Positions 53,533 to 62,257 are shown, counted from the stretch's first letter. The stretch: 64,000 nt of DNA from Vibrio maritimus (GCA_003263775.1 JYJJ01000079.1:496001-560000); one strand, 5' to 3'. Made by a program: numbers and translations. The notes: generated from the letters alone by a model not told the origin.

Positions 53533-55134
53533 ATGCCACAAATCGTCACTAAGATTAAACGCGACTCTGAGCTCTATCGTGACAACATGCAGGCCATGAA
53601 CACGCTTGTCGACGAGATGGAAACGAGAGTGACACAAATCAAACAAGGTGGTGGCGAGAAGGCCATCGAGCGCCAAAGAGCAAAGGGTAAACTTCCCGTT
53701 CGTGAACGCATCACTACCCTGCTCGACCAAGATTCCGCGTTTCTCGAAATCGGCCAATTTGCTGCTTGGGAAGTTTACAATGATGTGATTCATTGCGCTG
53801 GCGTTGTCGCTGGGATAGGCAAAATCAGCGGTATACTTTGCATGGTGATCGCTAACGATCCTTCCGTCAAAGGCGGTACCTATTATCCGTTGACGGTGAA
53901 AAAGCACCTAAGAGCCCAGGAGATAGCCGCTAAGTGCCAACTGCCCAGTGTCTATTTGGTGGACTCAGGCGGTGCTAACCTTCCTCATCAAGCTGAAGTG
54001 TTTCCTGATAAGGAGCACTTTGGGCGTATCTTCTTTAATCAAGCACGCATGTCAGCCAAAGGTATTCCTCAAATCGCCGTTGTGCTCGGACTTTGCACTG
54101 CTGGCGGCGCCTATGTTCCTGCTATGGCGGATGTCGCATTATGGTCAAACAGCAAAGCACCATCTTCCTAGCGGGCCCCCATTGGTAAGAGCTGCGACAG
54201 GCGAACAAGTGTCAGAAGAAGCCCTTGGTGGTGCTGATGTACACTGTAAGAAATCCGGTGTTGCTGATTACTACGCAGATAATGAACACCAAGCTCTCGA
54301 AATTGCGAGACAAGCGATCTCGAGTACCGGTCAGCTGTCTCCATCGCAAGAGAGACAACAAGCGACTTTACCGAAATACGATGCTGAAGAACTGTATGGC
54401 ATCGTCAATCGAGATTTGCGTCTTTCGTTTGATGTTCGCGAGGTGATCGCAAGGCTTGTTGACGACTCAGATTTTGATGAATTCAAGGCATTGTTTGGTA
54501 CTACGCTTGTTTGCGGGTTTGCGCGAATTGACGGGCAGCTTATTGGTATAGTCGCCAACAACGGTATTTTGTTTTCAGAGTCAGCACAAAAAGGCGCGCA
54601 CTTTGTTGAGCTGTGCGCGAAACGAAAGATCCCGCTGCTTTTTTTGCAAAACATCACTGGGTTTATGGTGGGTAAACAAGCTGAAGAAGGAGCATTGCCA
54701 AGCATGGAGCCAAGTTAGTTATGGCCGTGTCCTGCGCGGATGTTCCCAAGTTCACGGTAATTATTGGTGGCTCCTATGGTGCCGGCAACTATGGTATGTG
54801 CGGCAGAGCTTACGATCCCACCATGATGTGGATCTGGCCGAATGCACGCATCTCGGTAATGGGCGGCATGCAAGCGGCTAACGTGTTGGCTCAAGTGAAA
54901 CACGATGTTAAGCAGCGTCAGGGGCTTCAATGGGATCCCGCACAAGAGCAGGCATTCAAAAAAGGCATTATTGATAATTATGAACGTGAAGGCAGTCCCT
55001 ACTACGCCAGCGCGAGACTTTGGGACGATGGCGTTATAGATCCAAAAGAGACGCGTCATGTTCTCAGCCAAGCACTAAACGCCGCGTTGAACGCACCAAT
55101 ACCAGACAGCGAGTTTGGTATTTTCAGAATGTGA
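53533..55134 (+). CDS. liuB: 3-methylcrotonyl-CoA carboxylase, carboxyltransferase (beta) subunit (three frameshifts in this sequence)
   Basis: About 534 residues after repair. It transfers carboxyl from biotin to 3-methylcrotonyl-CoA. Visible: ERQRAKGKLPVRERITTLLD, YLVDSGGANLPHQAEVFPDK, GLCTAGGAYVPAMADVAL, GEQVSEEALGGADVHCKKSG, QNITGFMVGKQAEEGG and SYGAGNYGMCGRAYDPTMMW. Breaks lie near 54140 (one A), 54177 (C run) and 54692 (GGAGCATT for GGAGGCATT). Repair gives LMVKQQSTIFLAGPPLVRAA and EEGGIAKHGAKLVMAVSCAD. The partner biotin-carboxylase/biotin-carrier gene liuD is not in this window. Confidence 0.9.
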
Positions 55135-55143
55135 GGCAGTACG

Positions 55144-55941
55144 ATGAGCGAACAGCTAATAGTAGAAATTACTGACTTGGGCGTAGCCTCAATAACACTC
55201 AATCGCCCCGAAAAAGGTAACGCTTTTTCATCCAAGACCATCCAAGCGTTGATCGGCGCATTGCATTCGATTAAAGAAAATAAGTCTATACGCTGCCTAG
55301 TACTCAGAGGCAAAGGTAAGCACTTCTCTACAGGCGCCGATCTTGATTGGATGAAATCAATGGCCAAGTGTAGCTATGAGGACAATCTTGCCGACGCTGA
55401 GCAGCTTGCGTTATTGATGGCGACGCTCGATGACCTGTCGATTCCAACCATAGCTGCGGTACAAGGGTGTGCTTTTGGCGGGGCGTTAGGCCTTATTTGC
55501 TGCTGCGATATTGTTATTGCTGAGCCTTCAAGTATCGCCTGTTTTAGTGAAGTAAAACTTGGCTTAGTGCCCGCTACCATCGCGCCTTACGCTATCCGCG
55601 CGATTGGCGCTAGAGCAGCACGTCGCTATATGCTAAGCGCAGAAAAGATATCAGCTCACACCGCTTTAGAGTTGGGACTTTACCATCAACTCTGTAACGC
55701 GAATGAGCTAGAGCACGGACTAGTTCAATTCATCAACAATGTACTTGCCAACAGCCCAAATGCCATTCGTGACACTAAGGCGCTGATCAAGCAATGTACC
55801 GCTGCAATTGATCCGTCTCTTATTCACCAAACCGCGATGGTGATAGCGAATGCGCGCGTCTCAGCCCAGGGTCAACACGGCCTTAATGCCTTCTTTAACA
55901 AAGTACCGCCAGACTGGAGTGCTAAGGTAGATGAGCCATGA
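55144..55941 (+). CDS. liuC: Methylglutaconyl-CoA hydratase
   Basis: A 265-residue crotonase-family enzyme that hydrates 3-methylglutaconyl-CoA to HMG-CoA. It shows LNRPEKGNAFSSKTIQALIG, HFSTGADLDWMKSMAKCSYE with the oxyanion hole, AAVQGCAFGGALGLICCCDI and FSEVKLGLVPATIAPYAIRA. It lies nine bases after liuB, and its stop overlaps the liuE start (ATGA). In most proteobacterial liu operons liuD lies between these two genes; here they are directly joined. Confidence 0.93.
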   Translation: MSEQLIVEITDLGVASITLNRPEKGNAFSSKTIQALIGALHSIKENKSIRCLVLRGKGKHFSTGADLDWMKSMAKCSYEDNLADAEQLALLMATLDDLSIPTIAAVQGCAFGGALGLICCCDIVIAEPSSIACFSEVKLGLVPATIAPYAIRAIGARAARRYMLSAEKISAHTALELGLYHQLCNANELEHGLVQFINNVLANSPNAIRDTKALIKQCTAAIDPSLIHQTAMVIANARVSAQGQHGLNAFFNKVPPDWSAKVDEP

Positions 55942-56897
55942 AAATGACGCTGCCAGAATCCGTTAACATTGTCGAAGTTGGCGCAAGAGACGGGCTTCAG
56001 AATGAGCCCAAAGTCTCGCTAGAGGCTAAGGTCGCCCTGATTGACTCGCTATCACAATCAGGCCTTCGCTATATCGAGACTGGTGCCTTTGTTTCGCCCA
56101 AACGAGTACCGCAAATGGCAGATTCAGACCGAGTGTTCCAAAACATTCAACGCAAACCTGGTATCACCTATTCCGCTCTCACTCCCAATGTTAGAGGCCT
56201 AGAAGCAGCGATAGAAGCCAAGGCGGATGAAATTGCGGTATTTGCCTCTGCCTCAGAGTCCTTTAGCCAAAACAACATTCATTGCTCTATCTCCGAAAGC
56301 TTGGCGCGTTTTGAACCTGTCATCGCACTAGCTCAGCAGCACAATATAAAAGTTCGCGGCTATCTCTCTTGTGTGGTCGATTGTCCTTATGAAGGCGCGA
56401 CTTCCCCAAACAAGGTTGCTGATATTGCTAAAGTCATGTCCGACATGGGCTGCTACCAAATATCGCTAGGTGATACCATAGGTTCAGGTACACCGCTCCG
56501 TATTGCGACCATGATAGAAGCCGTTGCTGATCAACTATCTCTCTTTGATCTCGCCGTTCATTTTCACGACACCTATGGCCAAGCCCTTGCTAATATCTAT
56601 CAGGCTTTGACTATGGGAATTGACACCATTGATAGCAGCGTTGCTGGATTAGGAGGATGCCCCTATGCACCGGGTGCCAGTGGCAATGTTGCGACAGAAG
56701 ATGTGGTATATCTTTGCCATGGATTAAGCATCGATACAGGCATTAATTTAAGCAAACTAACCCATACTGCAAAAGTTATTTGCAAAACACTCAACAAAAA
56801 CGCCTCAATCCAAAGTAACACTGTCATTAAAATAGAGCATAAACACCATCACTCTTACCAAAAAACAATCAGCGCTAATATTAATAAACTCAATTAA
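55938..56897 (+). CDS. liuE: Hydroxymethylglutaryl-CoA lyase
   Basis: A 319-residue TIM-barrel lyase that splits HMG-CoA into acetoacetate and acetyl-CoA, the final leucine step. Motifs are VEVGARDGLQNEPK, SYIETGAFVSPKRVPQMADS-like YIETGAFVSPK, AHFHDTYGQA-like VHFHDTYGQALANIYQAL with metal-binding His residues, and the signature VAGLGGCPYAPGASGNVATE with the catalytic Cys. It overlaps liuC by four bases. The last 25 or so residues (from NASIQSNTV, with HKHHHSYQ) extend beyond the usual end and are encoded by AT-rich DNA, suggesting the gene end was reworked where the foreign-looking eCIS region begins. Confidence 0.92.
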   Translation: MKMTLPESVNIVEVGARDGLQNEPKVSLEAKVALIDSLSQSGLRYIETGAFVSPKRVPQMADSDRVFQNIQRKPGITYSALTPNVRGLEAAIEAKADEIAVFASASESFSQNNIHCSISESLARFEPVIALAQQHNIKVRGYLSCVVDCPYEGATSPNKVADIAKVMSDMGCYQISLGDTIGSGTPLRIATMIEAVADQLSLFDLAVHFHDTYGQALANIYQALTMGIDTIDSSVAGLGGCPYAPGASGNVATEDVVYLCHGLSIDTGINLSKLTHTAKVICKTLNKNASIQSNTVIKIEHKHHHSYQKTISANINKLN

Positions 56898-57005
56898 AAC
56901 CTATGATTAATATACTTATATTGTTTTCTAAAAAGACTTATAAAAACATATTACTTTTGGATAAGTTGCACTACACTAGACTCATCATAACTTATGAGGT
57001 TGTTT

Positions 57006-57586
57006 ATGCTGGATAATTGCCTTGAATATCTTTGTCAGAGAATCAATCAATCACTTCATTCAACATTTGATTTGTCTGAAGATCTTGCCATCGTTTCAGC
57101 TCCTGCTGATTCAAATAAAAACTCAGCCAACCAAAATGATAATAAAGTGCTGATATTTATAAGTAGTATCGAAAGAGATCCATTTTCTAAACCAGGCCAG
57201 ATGTCCGCATACTCTTCACAACCTGGTGGTGCTATAACTGGCAAACCCCTTTATTTGTCGATATCTGTGGTTGTAGCATCGAACTTTGCCTCGACAAATT
57301 ATACGGATGGATTAAAAATACTTTCTCATGTATTGGCATTTTTCCAAAGAAATCCAGTATTTAATCGTCAAAACTCACCAGATATTCCCGAGTTGGTCGA
57401 ACAAATAGCCCTCGAAATGGAAGTCATTCCAGAGGGGCAATTGAGTCATATGTGGAGCATGTTAGGGTCTAGTTATCTGCCTCCTGCGTGTACCAAGTGC
57501 GTGTCGCGATACCGAATAGTGATGCCCTATTGCGACGAACTAGCCCCTTGTCATCGATTGAGCCTAATCTGTCCAACGAGGGATAA
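57006..57586 (+). CDS. DUF4255 protein, probable eCIS tail-terminator/cap (one frameshift in this sequence)
   Basis: About 193 residues after repair. It begins MLDNCLEYLCQRINQSLHST and contains GGAITGKPLYLSISVVVASN and GLKILSHVLAFFQRNPVFNR, as in the DUF4255 family (Afp16/Pvc16 type) that caps contractile tails. The frame breaks near 57486 (CCTGCGTGTA, expected one extra base). Repair gives PPAVYQVRVAIPNSDALLRR and a stop at 57584-57586, three bases before the next start. Unrepaired, the frame continues with a cysteine-rich tail unlike the family. GAGGTTGTTT precedes the ATG at 57006. It is the first gene of the contractile system. Confidence 0.82.
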
Positions 57587-57588
57587 GT

Positions 57589-58395
57589 ATGTCAAACTTC
57601 GCGCCATTCCTTACTATACGTGTGGAACATGCTTATTTTGCCAATGATTCTGGCTCACCACAGATCACTATCACTCCCACACCGGTTTCACTTGAATGGT
57701 TGAGACAGCATCACATGTTTGTTAAACCATCTCTTGATGGCCTCACAGTGTTCTGTGACCAGGACTACCTCGAAGACATTACTCCAAATGACGATAGCTA
57801 CCGATTACAGTTTAGAGTTACCTCCAGCGACCCATACTTTCGCAATTATACAAAAATAGACCATCCAGATAACAAATCTCTTGCGATATTCAACTGCGAC
57901 CAAACCAATAATAACAATTCTATTATTAACATTGATCAATGGATAAACTATCCAGATATCAATAACCTTGATTATATAGAGCCTATTTCAGAGCGAGATA
58001 TAATGAATGGTCTTGTTGGTGTGGTTGATTTTTTGGAACCCAGCTCACACTTTGGCACATTAAATAAATCTCTAAATCTACGCTTTGAGAATAACTCAGC
58101 GCTTTGGCAGTATTTTATCCCTTCATATTTAGCTGACAAAAACATCAGCATCATAGACATTTCAAACAATCATAACTTCCAATTCAAAGGCCATATATCC
58201 CTTGCAAATTCTGAGTTCACAATTTATGAATCTGACACCGAACTCCCCATCCTTAAACGCTCAGAGCTAAATTTCCAGTTAAGGCGCGACCATAAAATAT
58301 TATTAAAAAGACTAGCAACAGCAGACCCAAAACACATAGAGTGGACCAATGAAAAATCGAAGAAAAAACCACTTTGCCAAATCTACATTCAATAG
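57589..58395 (+). CDS. Unknown protein in contractile injection system cluster
   Basis: A 268-residue soluble protein that starts MSNFAPFLTIRVEHAYFAND. It has beta-rich N-terminal and C-terminal parts around an Asn/Asp/Ile-rich middle (FNCDQTNNNNSIINIDQW). No signal peptide, membrane helix or known motif is visible. It follows DUF4255 by two bases, so the two are translated together, and a terminator follows. Position between a tail terminator and the sheath suggests a structural, assembly or anchoring factor; the function is unknown. The gene is more AT-rich than the sheath and tube genes. Confidence 0.7.
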   Translation: MSNFAPFLTIRVEHAYFANDSGSPQITITPTPVSLEWLRQHHMFVKPSLDGLTVFCDQDYLEDITPNDDSYRLQFRVTSSDPYFRNYTKIDHPDNKSLAIFNCDQTNNNNSIINIDQWINYPDINNLDYIEPISERDIMNGLVGVVDFLEPSSHFGTLNKSLNLRFENNSALWQYFIPSYLADKNISIIDISNNHNFQFKGHISLANSEFTIYESDTELPILKRSELNFQLRRDHKILLKRLATADPKHIEWTNEKSKKKPLCQIYIQ

Positions 58396-58419
58396 ATAAA
58401 TACTAATAAAAATGTAATA

Positions 58420-58443
58420 AAAGCAACGCCTTGCTATTTTTTA
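58420..58443 (+). terminator. Probable terminator upstream of the sheath gene
   Basis: AGCAA and TTGCT form a short stem around CGCC, with A residues before it and ATTTTTT after it. The stem is short, but the T tract is good. Confidence 0.5.
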
Positions 58444-58449
58444 CATTTC

Positions 58450-58478
58450 TTGACAGCCTAATTAGTGCCTTCTATACC
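58450..58478 (+). promoter_or_regulatory. Sigma-70-type promoter of the sheath/tube operon
   Basis: TTGACA (58450-58455), a 17-base spacer and TATACC (58473-58478) make a near-consensus sigma-70 promoter. It lies about 145 bases before the sheath ATG, leaving a long 5' untranslated leader. Confidence 0.65.
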
Positions 58479-58621
58479 TAAGACTAAAGTTAATAACATA
58501 CAACTTTACTAGTACTTATGTATTAGCAATTAGACTCGCCACAACGTCAGTACTGAGCCGGCTTTCTCAGAGTAAACGCGAGCGCTCGATATTCATAAAT
58601 GAAACCAAAAAGGAATTCACT

Positions 58622-60172
58622 ATGGGTGTAATGAAAACCCCAGGCGTTTACATCGTCGAGAAAAATGCCTTTCCCAACTCCGTTGTTGAGGTCGCGACAG
58701 CAGTTCCTGCATTTATCGGCTACACACAAAAAGCGGACAATGGCGGTAAGTCATTGAAGAATGTCCCTTGGCGAATTACATCCATGTCGGAGTTTCGTCA
58801 GTACTTTGGGGATGCGCCAGCACCAACGTTTGAAATCGCCGATGCGGCGGAAGGAGCGACAGACGTAGCGTTTAGTCAGCAAGACAAATCTTATGTCATC
58901 AGCCAGTCCAATACCAAATATACGCTCTATTACAACATGCTGTTTTTCTTCCAGAATGGTGGTGGGCCTTGCTACATAGTGTCTGTTGGATCATACAGTG
59001 ACGACATCGATCCAGGTGTACTTAAAGGCGGCATCGATCCGCTGATTAAAGAGCCTGAAGCGACCATGCTGGTGATTCCTGAAAGCGTACAACTCGCCGA
59101 AGCGGACTGCATTAATGTACAACAAGCTATGCTAGGTCACTGTGGCGGAAAAATGAAAAACCGCGTTGCTATTCTCGACATTTGGGGAGGCTTTAAAGAC
59201 CGTCAACATCCAGATGGCGATTGCGTTGAAAACTTCCGTTCCGATCTTGGTATTAATTACCTCGATTATGCCGCGTCTTACTATCCTTGGCTTAACACCT
59301 CTATCGTTCAAGACAGCGACGTCGATTTCCATAACGTAAGTAACCCAGACAAACTCACTGAATTACTCACCAACGAAGTGAATGCCGCATTCCAAGATCT
59401 TGAAGGCTTGTCTGACGAGGATCTTAACAGCGGTGGCAACAAGTTACGTGCAACACGCAAACAGCAAATGTTGGACGAAATTGCCAAGCTAGGCACCGAT
59501 CTTTCAGACACTGAGCAGGTGCTACTCAACAAAGTTTTACAAACCATTAGCCCGCTCTATCAAACCATTATGGCTGAGGTAAAACATCAACTGAATGTAT
59601 TACCACCTGCTGCTGCTATGGCGGGCATTTATACCATGGTTGATAACTCTCGCGGAGTCTGGAAAGCACCCGCTAACGTGAGTATGAACGCTGTCATATC
59701 ACCGACGGTCAACATCAGTGATGATGAGCAAGAAGACCTTAACGTCACAACGCAAGGTAAATCTATCAATGCGATTCGCCCATTTGTTGGCGAAGGCACC
59801 TTGGTATGGGGTGGTCGAACGCTCGATGGTAACAGCTTAGATTGGCGTTATATCAACGTTCGTCGAACCATGATTATGTTGGAAGAATCCATCAAGCTTG
59901 CTTCAAAAGCCTATGTATTTGAGCCAAACGTTGCCAGTACTTGGGTGTCGATGGAAAGCATGATCAGCAACTTCCTCTACGGTATTTGGAAGCGTGGTGG
60001 TCTTGCCGGTGCCGCACCAGCAGAAGCGTACAGCGTAAGCGTGGGTTTAGGTAAAACCATGACAGGTGACGACATTCTAGAAGGCATTTTGCGCATCACT
60101 GTATTGGTAGCCATCACGCGACCAGCTGAATTTATTGAAATCACGTTCCAGCAGAAAATGCAGGAATCGTAA
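58622..60172 (+). CDS. Contractile tail sheath protein
   Basis: A 516-residue phage-tail-sheath family protein. The N-terminus MGVMKTPGVYIVEKNAFPNS followed by VVEVATAVPAFIGYT is the linker arm and first strand typical of eCIS sheaths. The C-terminal conserved domain shows GEGTLVWGGRTLDGNSLDWR, YINVRRTMIMLEESI and LRITVLVAITRPAEFIEITF, the region that forms the inner mesh around the tube. An AAAAAGGA ribosome site precedes it. In this cluster there is a single sheath gene, unlike the three of Afp and PVC. On contraction it would drive the inner tube into a target membrane. Confidence 0.93.
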   Translation: MGVMKTPGVYIVEKNAFPNSVVEVATAVPAFIGYTQKADNGGKSLKNVPWRITSMSEFRQYFGDAPAPTFEIADAAEGATDVAFSQQDKSYVISQSNTKYTLYYNMLFFFQNGGGPCYIVSVGSYSDDIDPGVLKGGIDPLIKEPEATMLVIPESVQLAEADCINVQQAMLGHCGGKMKNRVAILDIWGGFKDRQHPDGDCVENFRSDLGINYLDYAASYYPWLNTSIVQDSDVDFHNVSNPDKLTELLTNEVNAAFQDLEGLSDEDLNSGGNKLRATRKQQMLDEIAKLGTDLSDTEQVLLNKVLQTISPLYQTIMAEVKHQLNVLPPAAAMAGIYTMVDNSRGVWKAPANVSMNAVISPTVNISDDEQEDLNVTTQGKSINAIRPFVGEGTLVWGGRTLDGNSLDWRYINVRRTMIMLEESIKLASKAYVFEPNVASTWVSMESMISNFLYGIWKRGGLAGAAPAEAYSVSVGLGKTMTGDDILEGILRITVLVAITRPAEFIEITFQQKMQES

Positions 60173-60249
60173 CGTATTGCACTCAAAGCATAGAGGGCGT
60201 GTGTTCGTCCTTTGAACTTTAAATATCGAATTATCGAAAGGAGATAACC

Positions 60250-60726
60250 ATGGCAGATGATGGTTCAGCTCAATCAGAAACCGTATGGCCGATGCCGAAG
60301 TTCCACTTTGAAGTGAAATGGGACGGTGGTGCAGGTTCAGATGCGAAAATGGTCGCTGCATTTCAAGAAATCTCTGGTCTTGATACCGAAGCGCAACCTA
60401 TCGAATACCGCGCCGGTAATAGCAAGGTGTTCTCAACAGTCAAGATGCCAGGCATTGTTAAAACCAGCAATGTCACCATGAAAAAAGGCATTTTCAAGAG
60501 CGATAACAAGTTCTATGACTGGTACAGCAAAATCAAGATGAACACCATCGCTCGTACTGGTGTGACGATCAACCTACTGGATGAAAGCGGCTCGCCCGTC
60601 ATGAGCTGGAAGCTCAAGAATGCATGGCCAACAAAAGTGACTGGCACAGACTTGAAATCCGATGGCAACGAAGTTGCGGTTGAAACGATAGAACTGGCTC
60701 ACGAAGGGCTTGAGATATCGACGTAA
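60250..60726 (+). CDS. Inner tube protein 1 (gp19/Hcp-like)
   Basis: A 158-residue tube subunit of the T4 gp19-like family. It shows WPMPKFHFEVKWDGG, AFQEISGLDTEAQPIEYRAG, MPGIVKTSNVTMKKGIFKSD and SWKLKNAWPTKVTGTDLKSD followed by NEVAVETIELAHEG. These are the hallmarks of Afp1/Pvc1/MacT1-type tube proteins that stack as hexamers inside the sheath. AAAGGAGATAACC is a very strong ribosome site, as expected for the most abundant subunit. Confidence 0.93.
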   Translation: MADDGSAQSETVWPMPKFHFEVKWDGGAGSDAKMVAAFQEISGLDTEAQPIEYRAGNSKVFSTVKMPGIVKTSNVTMKKGIFKSDNKFYDWYSKIKMNTIARTGVTINLLDESGSPVMSWKLKNAWPTKVTGTDLKSDGNEVAVETIELAHEGLEIST

Positions 60727-60742
60727 TCTCTTTGTACTACCC

Positions 60743-60806
60743 GCCCGATCACAGGTCTGGTTGCAAGCGCATTGTGAGGTCGCGCCCAACTAGCCTGTGA
60801 CCGGGC
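60743..60806 (+). other. Long stem-loop between the two tube genes
   Basis: GCCCGATCACAGGT pairs with AGCCTGTGACCGGGC (12 of 14 positions), enclosing a 36-base loop that can itself fold (GTTG/CAAC). No T run follows, so it is not a plain terminator. It may protect the upstream tube mRNA end or reduce read-through, giving more tube 1 than tube 2. Confidence 0.6.
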
Positions 60807-60915
60807 AATAAACCAGCTCTGTAACACGTGAAATCAGCAACAAGCAAAATCGACAACCTGATACACGACATAGCAATAACATACGACTCAGTAATAACAA
60901 GAGACCTAGGGTTAC

Positions 60916-61359
60916 ATGGCAGATGAGTGGCCGCTTCCGGCATTTTATTTTTCCGTTGTGATAGATAGCAACGACGATGATTCAGCATTCCAAGAAGTGT
61001 CTGGTATCGAGACTCAAGTTGAAACCGAAGAGTATCGAGAAGGTGGTAACAATCTTACTTATCACCTACCTAAAGCCATTAAAAGCTCAAACCTGACCTT
61101 AAAGCGCGGCATTGCCGATTCCAGTTCCGCATTGATTCAATGGTGCCAACAGATACTGGACTCACAATTGTCGAGCGCTATTACCACTAAAACCGTATCA
61201 GTACGCCTGCTCGATGAAACAGGCAGTCCATGTCGGGTGTGGGAGCTCTATAACGCCTACCCCGTAAAATGGCGTGTCGAGGGATTCAGCTCGACAAAAA
61301 ACGAAGTCGCCATTGAAGAAATTGAGATCTGCTACAGCCGTTCAGCCAGAACCCAATAA
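60916..61359 (+). CDS. Inner tube protein 2 (gp19-like, tube initiator)
   Basis: A 147-residue second tube-family protein related to tube 1: WPLPAFYFSVVIDSNDDDSA, FQEVSGIETQVETEEYREGG, AIKSSNLTLKRGIADSSSAL, and VWELYNAYPVKWRVEGFSST followed by KNEVAIEEIEI. It matches the Afp5/Pvc5 position, which forms the first tube layer on the baseplate hub. It follows tube 1 after 189 bases with a stem-loop and precedes the DUF5908 gene by 17 bases. Confidence 0.9.
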   Translation: MADEWPLPAFYFSVVIDSNDDDSAFQEVSGIETQVETEEYREGGNNLTYHLPKAIKSSNLTLKRGIADSSSALIQWCQQILDSQLSSAITTKTVSVRLLDETGSPCRVWELYNAYPVKWRVEGFSSTKNEVAIEEIEICYSRSARTQ

Positions 61360-61376
61360 CAGCGAGCTAGAGTGTT

Positions 61377-61580
61377 ATGCCAATAGAAATCAAACAACTG
61401 TCCGTTAAATCGAATGTGGTTGCTCCGAAAGAGAGCGAAGCAGCGGCGTCTAAAAAAAGTTGCGGCAATGAGCCTTCTAGTCAAATCACTGGTGGTGCTG
61501 ATTCGGCTCGCACCGCTCCGCAGTATCAGCTCTTAAAATGGACACATCGTAAATTACAGCAAGAAGCAAGAGAGCGTTAG
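61377..61580 (+). CDS. DUF5908 family small protein (Afp6-like)
   Basis: A 67-residue protein starting MPIEIKQLSVKSNVV, the start typical of DUF5908 proteins found between the second tube gene and the LysM gene of eCIS clusters. The middle is low-complexity and Ser/Ala-rich, with a basic end (WTHRKLQQEARER). Its exact role is unknown. The position matches Afp6/Pvc6. It lies two bases before the next gene. Confidence 0.78.
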   Translation: MPIEIKQLSVKSNVVAPKESEAAASKKSCGNEPSSQITGGADSARTAPQYQLLKWTHRKLQQEARER

Positions 61581-61582
61581 TC

Positions 61583-62245
61583 ATGGTCGATAAACTCAAG
61601 ATAGTGTCCATGCCAAGCTCTGGCTCCTCGCAGACCTTTACCGCGATGCTCAATCCAAACTCGATCAAACATGACTTTGGCATTGGTTATACTGACGATC
61701 CTTGTAAACACCAACAGTCGCAAGGCGACATCGCCCCCACGGTTCAGTTTCAAGGTTATCAGAGCGAAAAACTGGATTTTGAAATCATGATTGACGCAAC
61801 CGGCGTCGTTGAATATACCGGCGGAGAGTCAGTACAAGATCAGTTAAACCAGCTTAAAAGTGTTGCCTACGCCTACAACGGTAAACAACATGAACCTAAC
61901 CCGGTAAAAATTACCTGGGGCAGCACGCTTAGCTTTCGAGGCCGCTTAACCTCTATGGCTGTTTCGTATGTACTGTTTGATTCTAGCGGTGTTCCCCTGC
62001 GAGCCACCGTCACCATGAACTTTACCCAATTTCTCACTGAGCAAGAGAAAGAAGCACTAGCAAAAAAATCGTCCCCTGATCTCACCCACTACGTTGTTTT
62101 CAAAGCGGGAGATACACTGCCAAGCCTGTGCCACCAAATTTACAATGATAGCTCCTACTACCCGGAGGTCGCTGCATACAATCAACTGTCCAGTGTACGA
62201 GGCATACGCCCTGGTACCAAACTCTACTTTCCACCACTTGGTTAA
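61583..62245 (+). CDS. LysM-domain CIS tube/hub protein (Afp7-like)
   Basis: A 220-residue protein with an N-terminal CIS-tube/gp53-like region (SSQTFTAMLNPNSIKHDFGI; GYQSEKLDFEIMIDATGVVE) and a C-terminal LysM domain at about residues 165-220 (HYVVFKAGDTLPSLCHQIYN, then RPGTKLYFPPLG). This is the Afp7/Pvc7/gp53-type baseplate component that joins tube and spike. It is tightly spaced between DUF5908 and the spike gene (12 bases). Confidence 0.9.
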   Translation: MVDKLKIVSMPSSGSSQTFTAMLNPNSIKHDFGIGYTDDPCKHQQSQGDIAPTVQFQGYQSEKLDFEIMIDATGVVEYTGGESVQDQLNQLKSVAYAYNGKQHEPNPVKITWGSTLSFRGRLTSMAVSYVLFDSSGVPLRATVTMNFTQFLTEQEKEALAKKSSPDLTHYVVFKAGDTLPSLCHQIYNDSSYYPEVAAYNQLSSVRGIRPGTKLYFPPLG

Positions 62246-62257
62246 CGGAGGCATTGT

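Noticed and set aside
7550..55134. Reading the frameshifted genes as a decaying genome region
   Set aside because: Breaks are isolated single-base run-length changes, spread evenly over unrelated pathways, and the flanking protein sequence is intact. Sequencing error explains them better.
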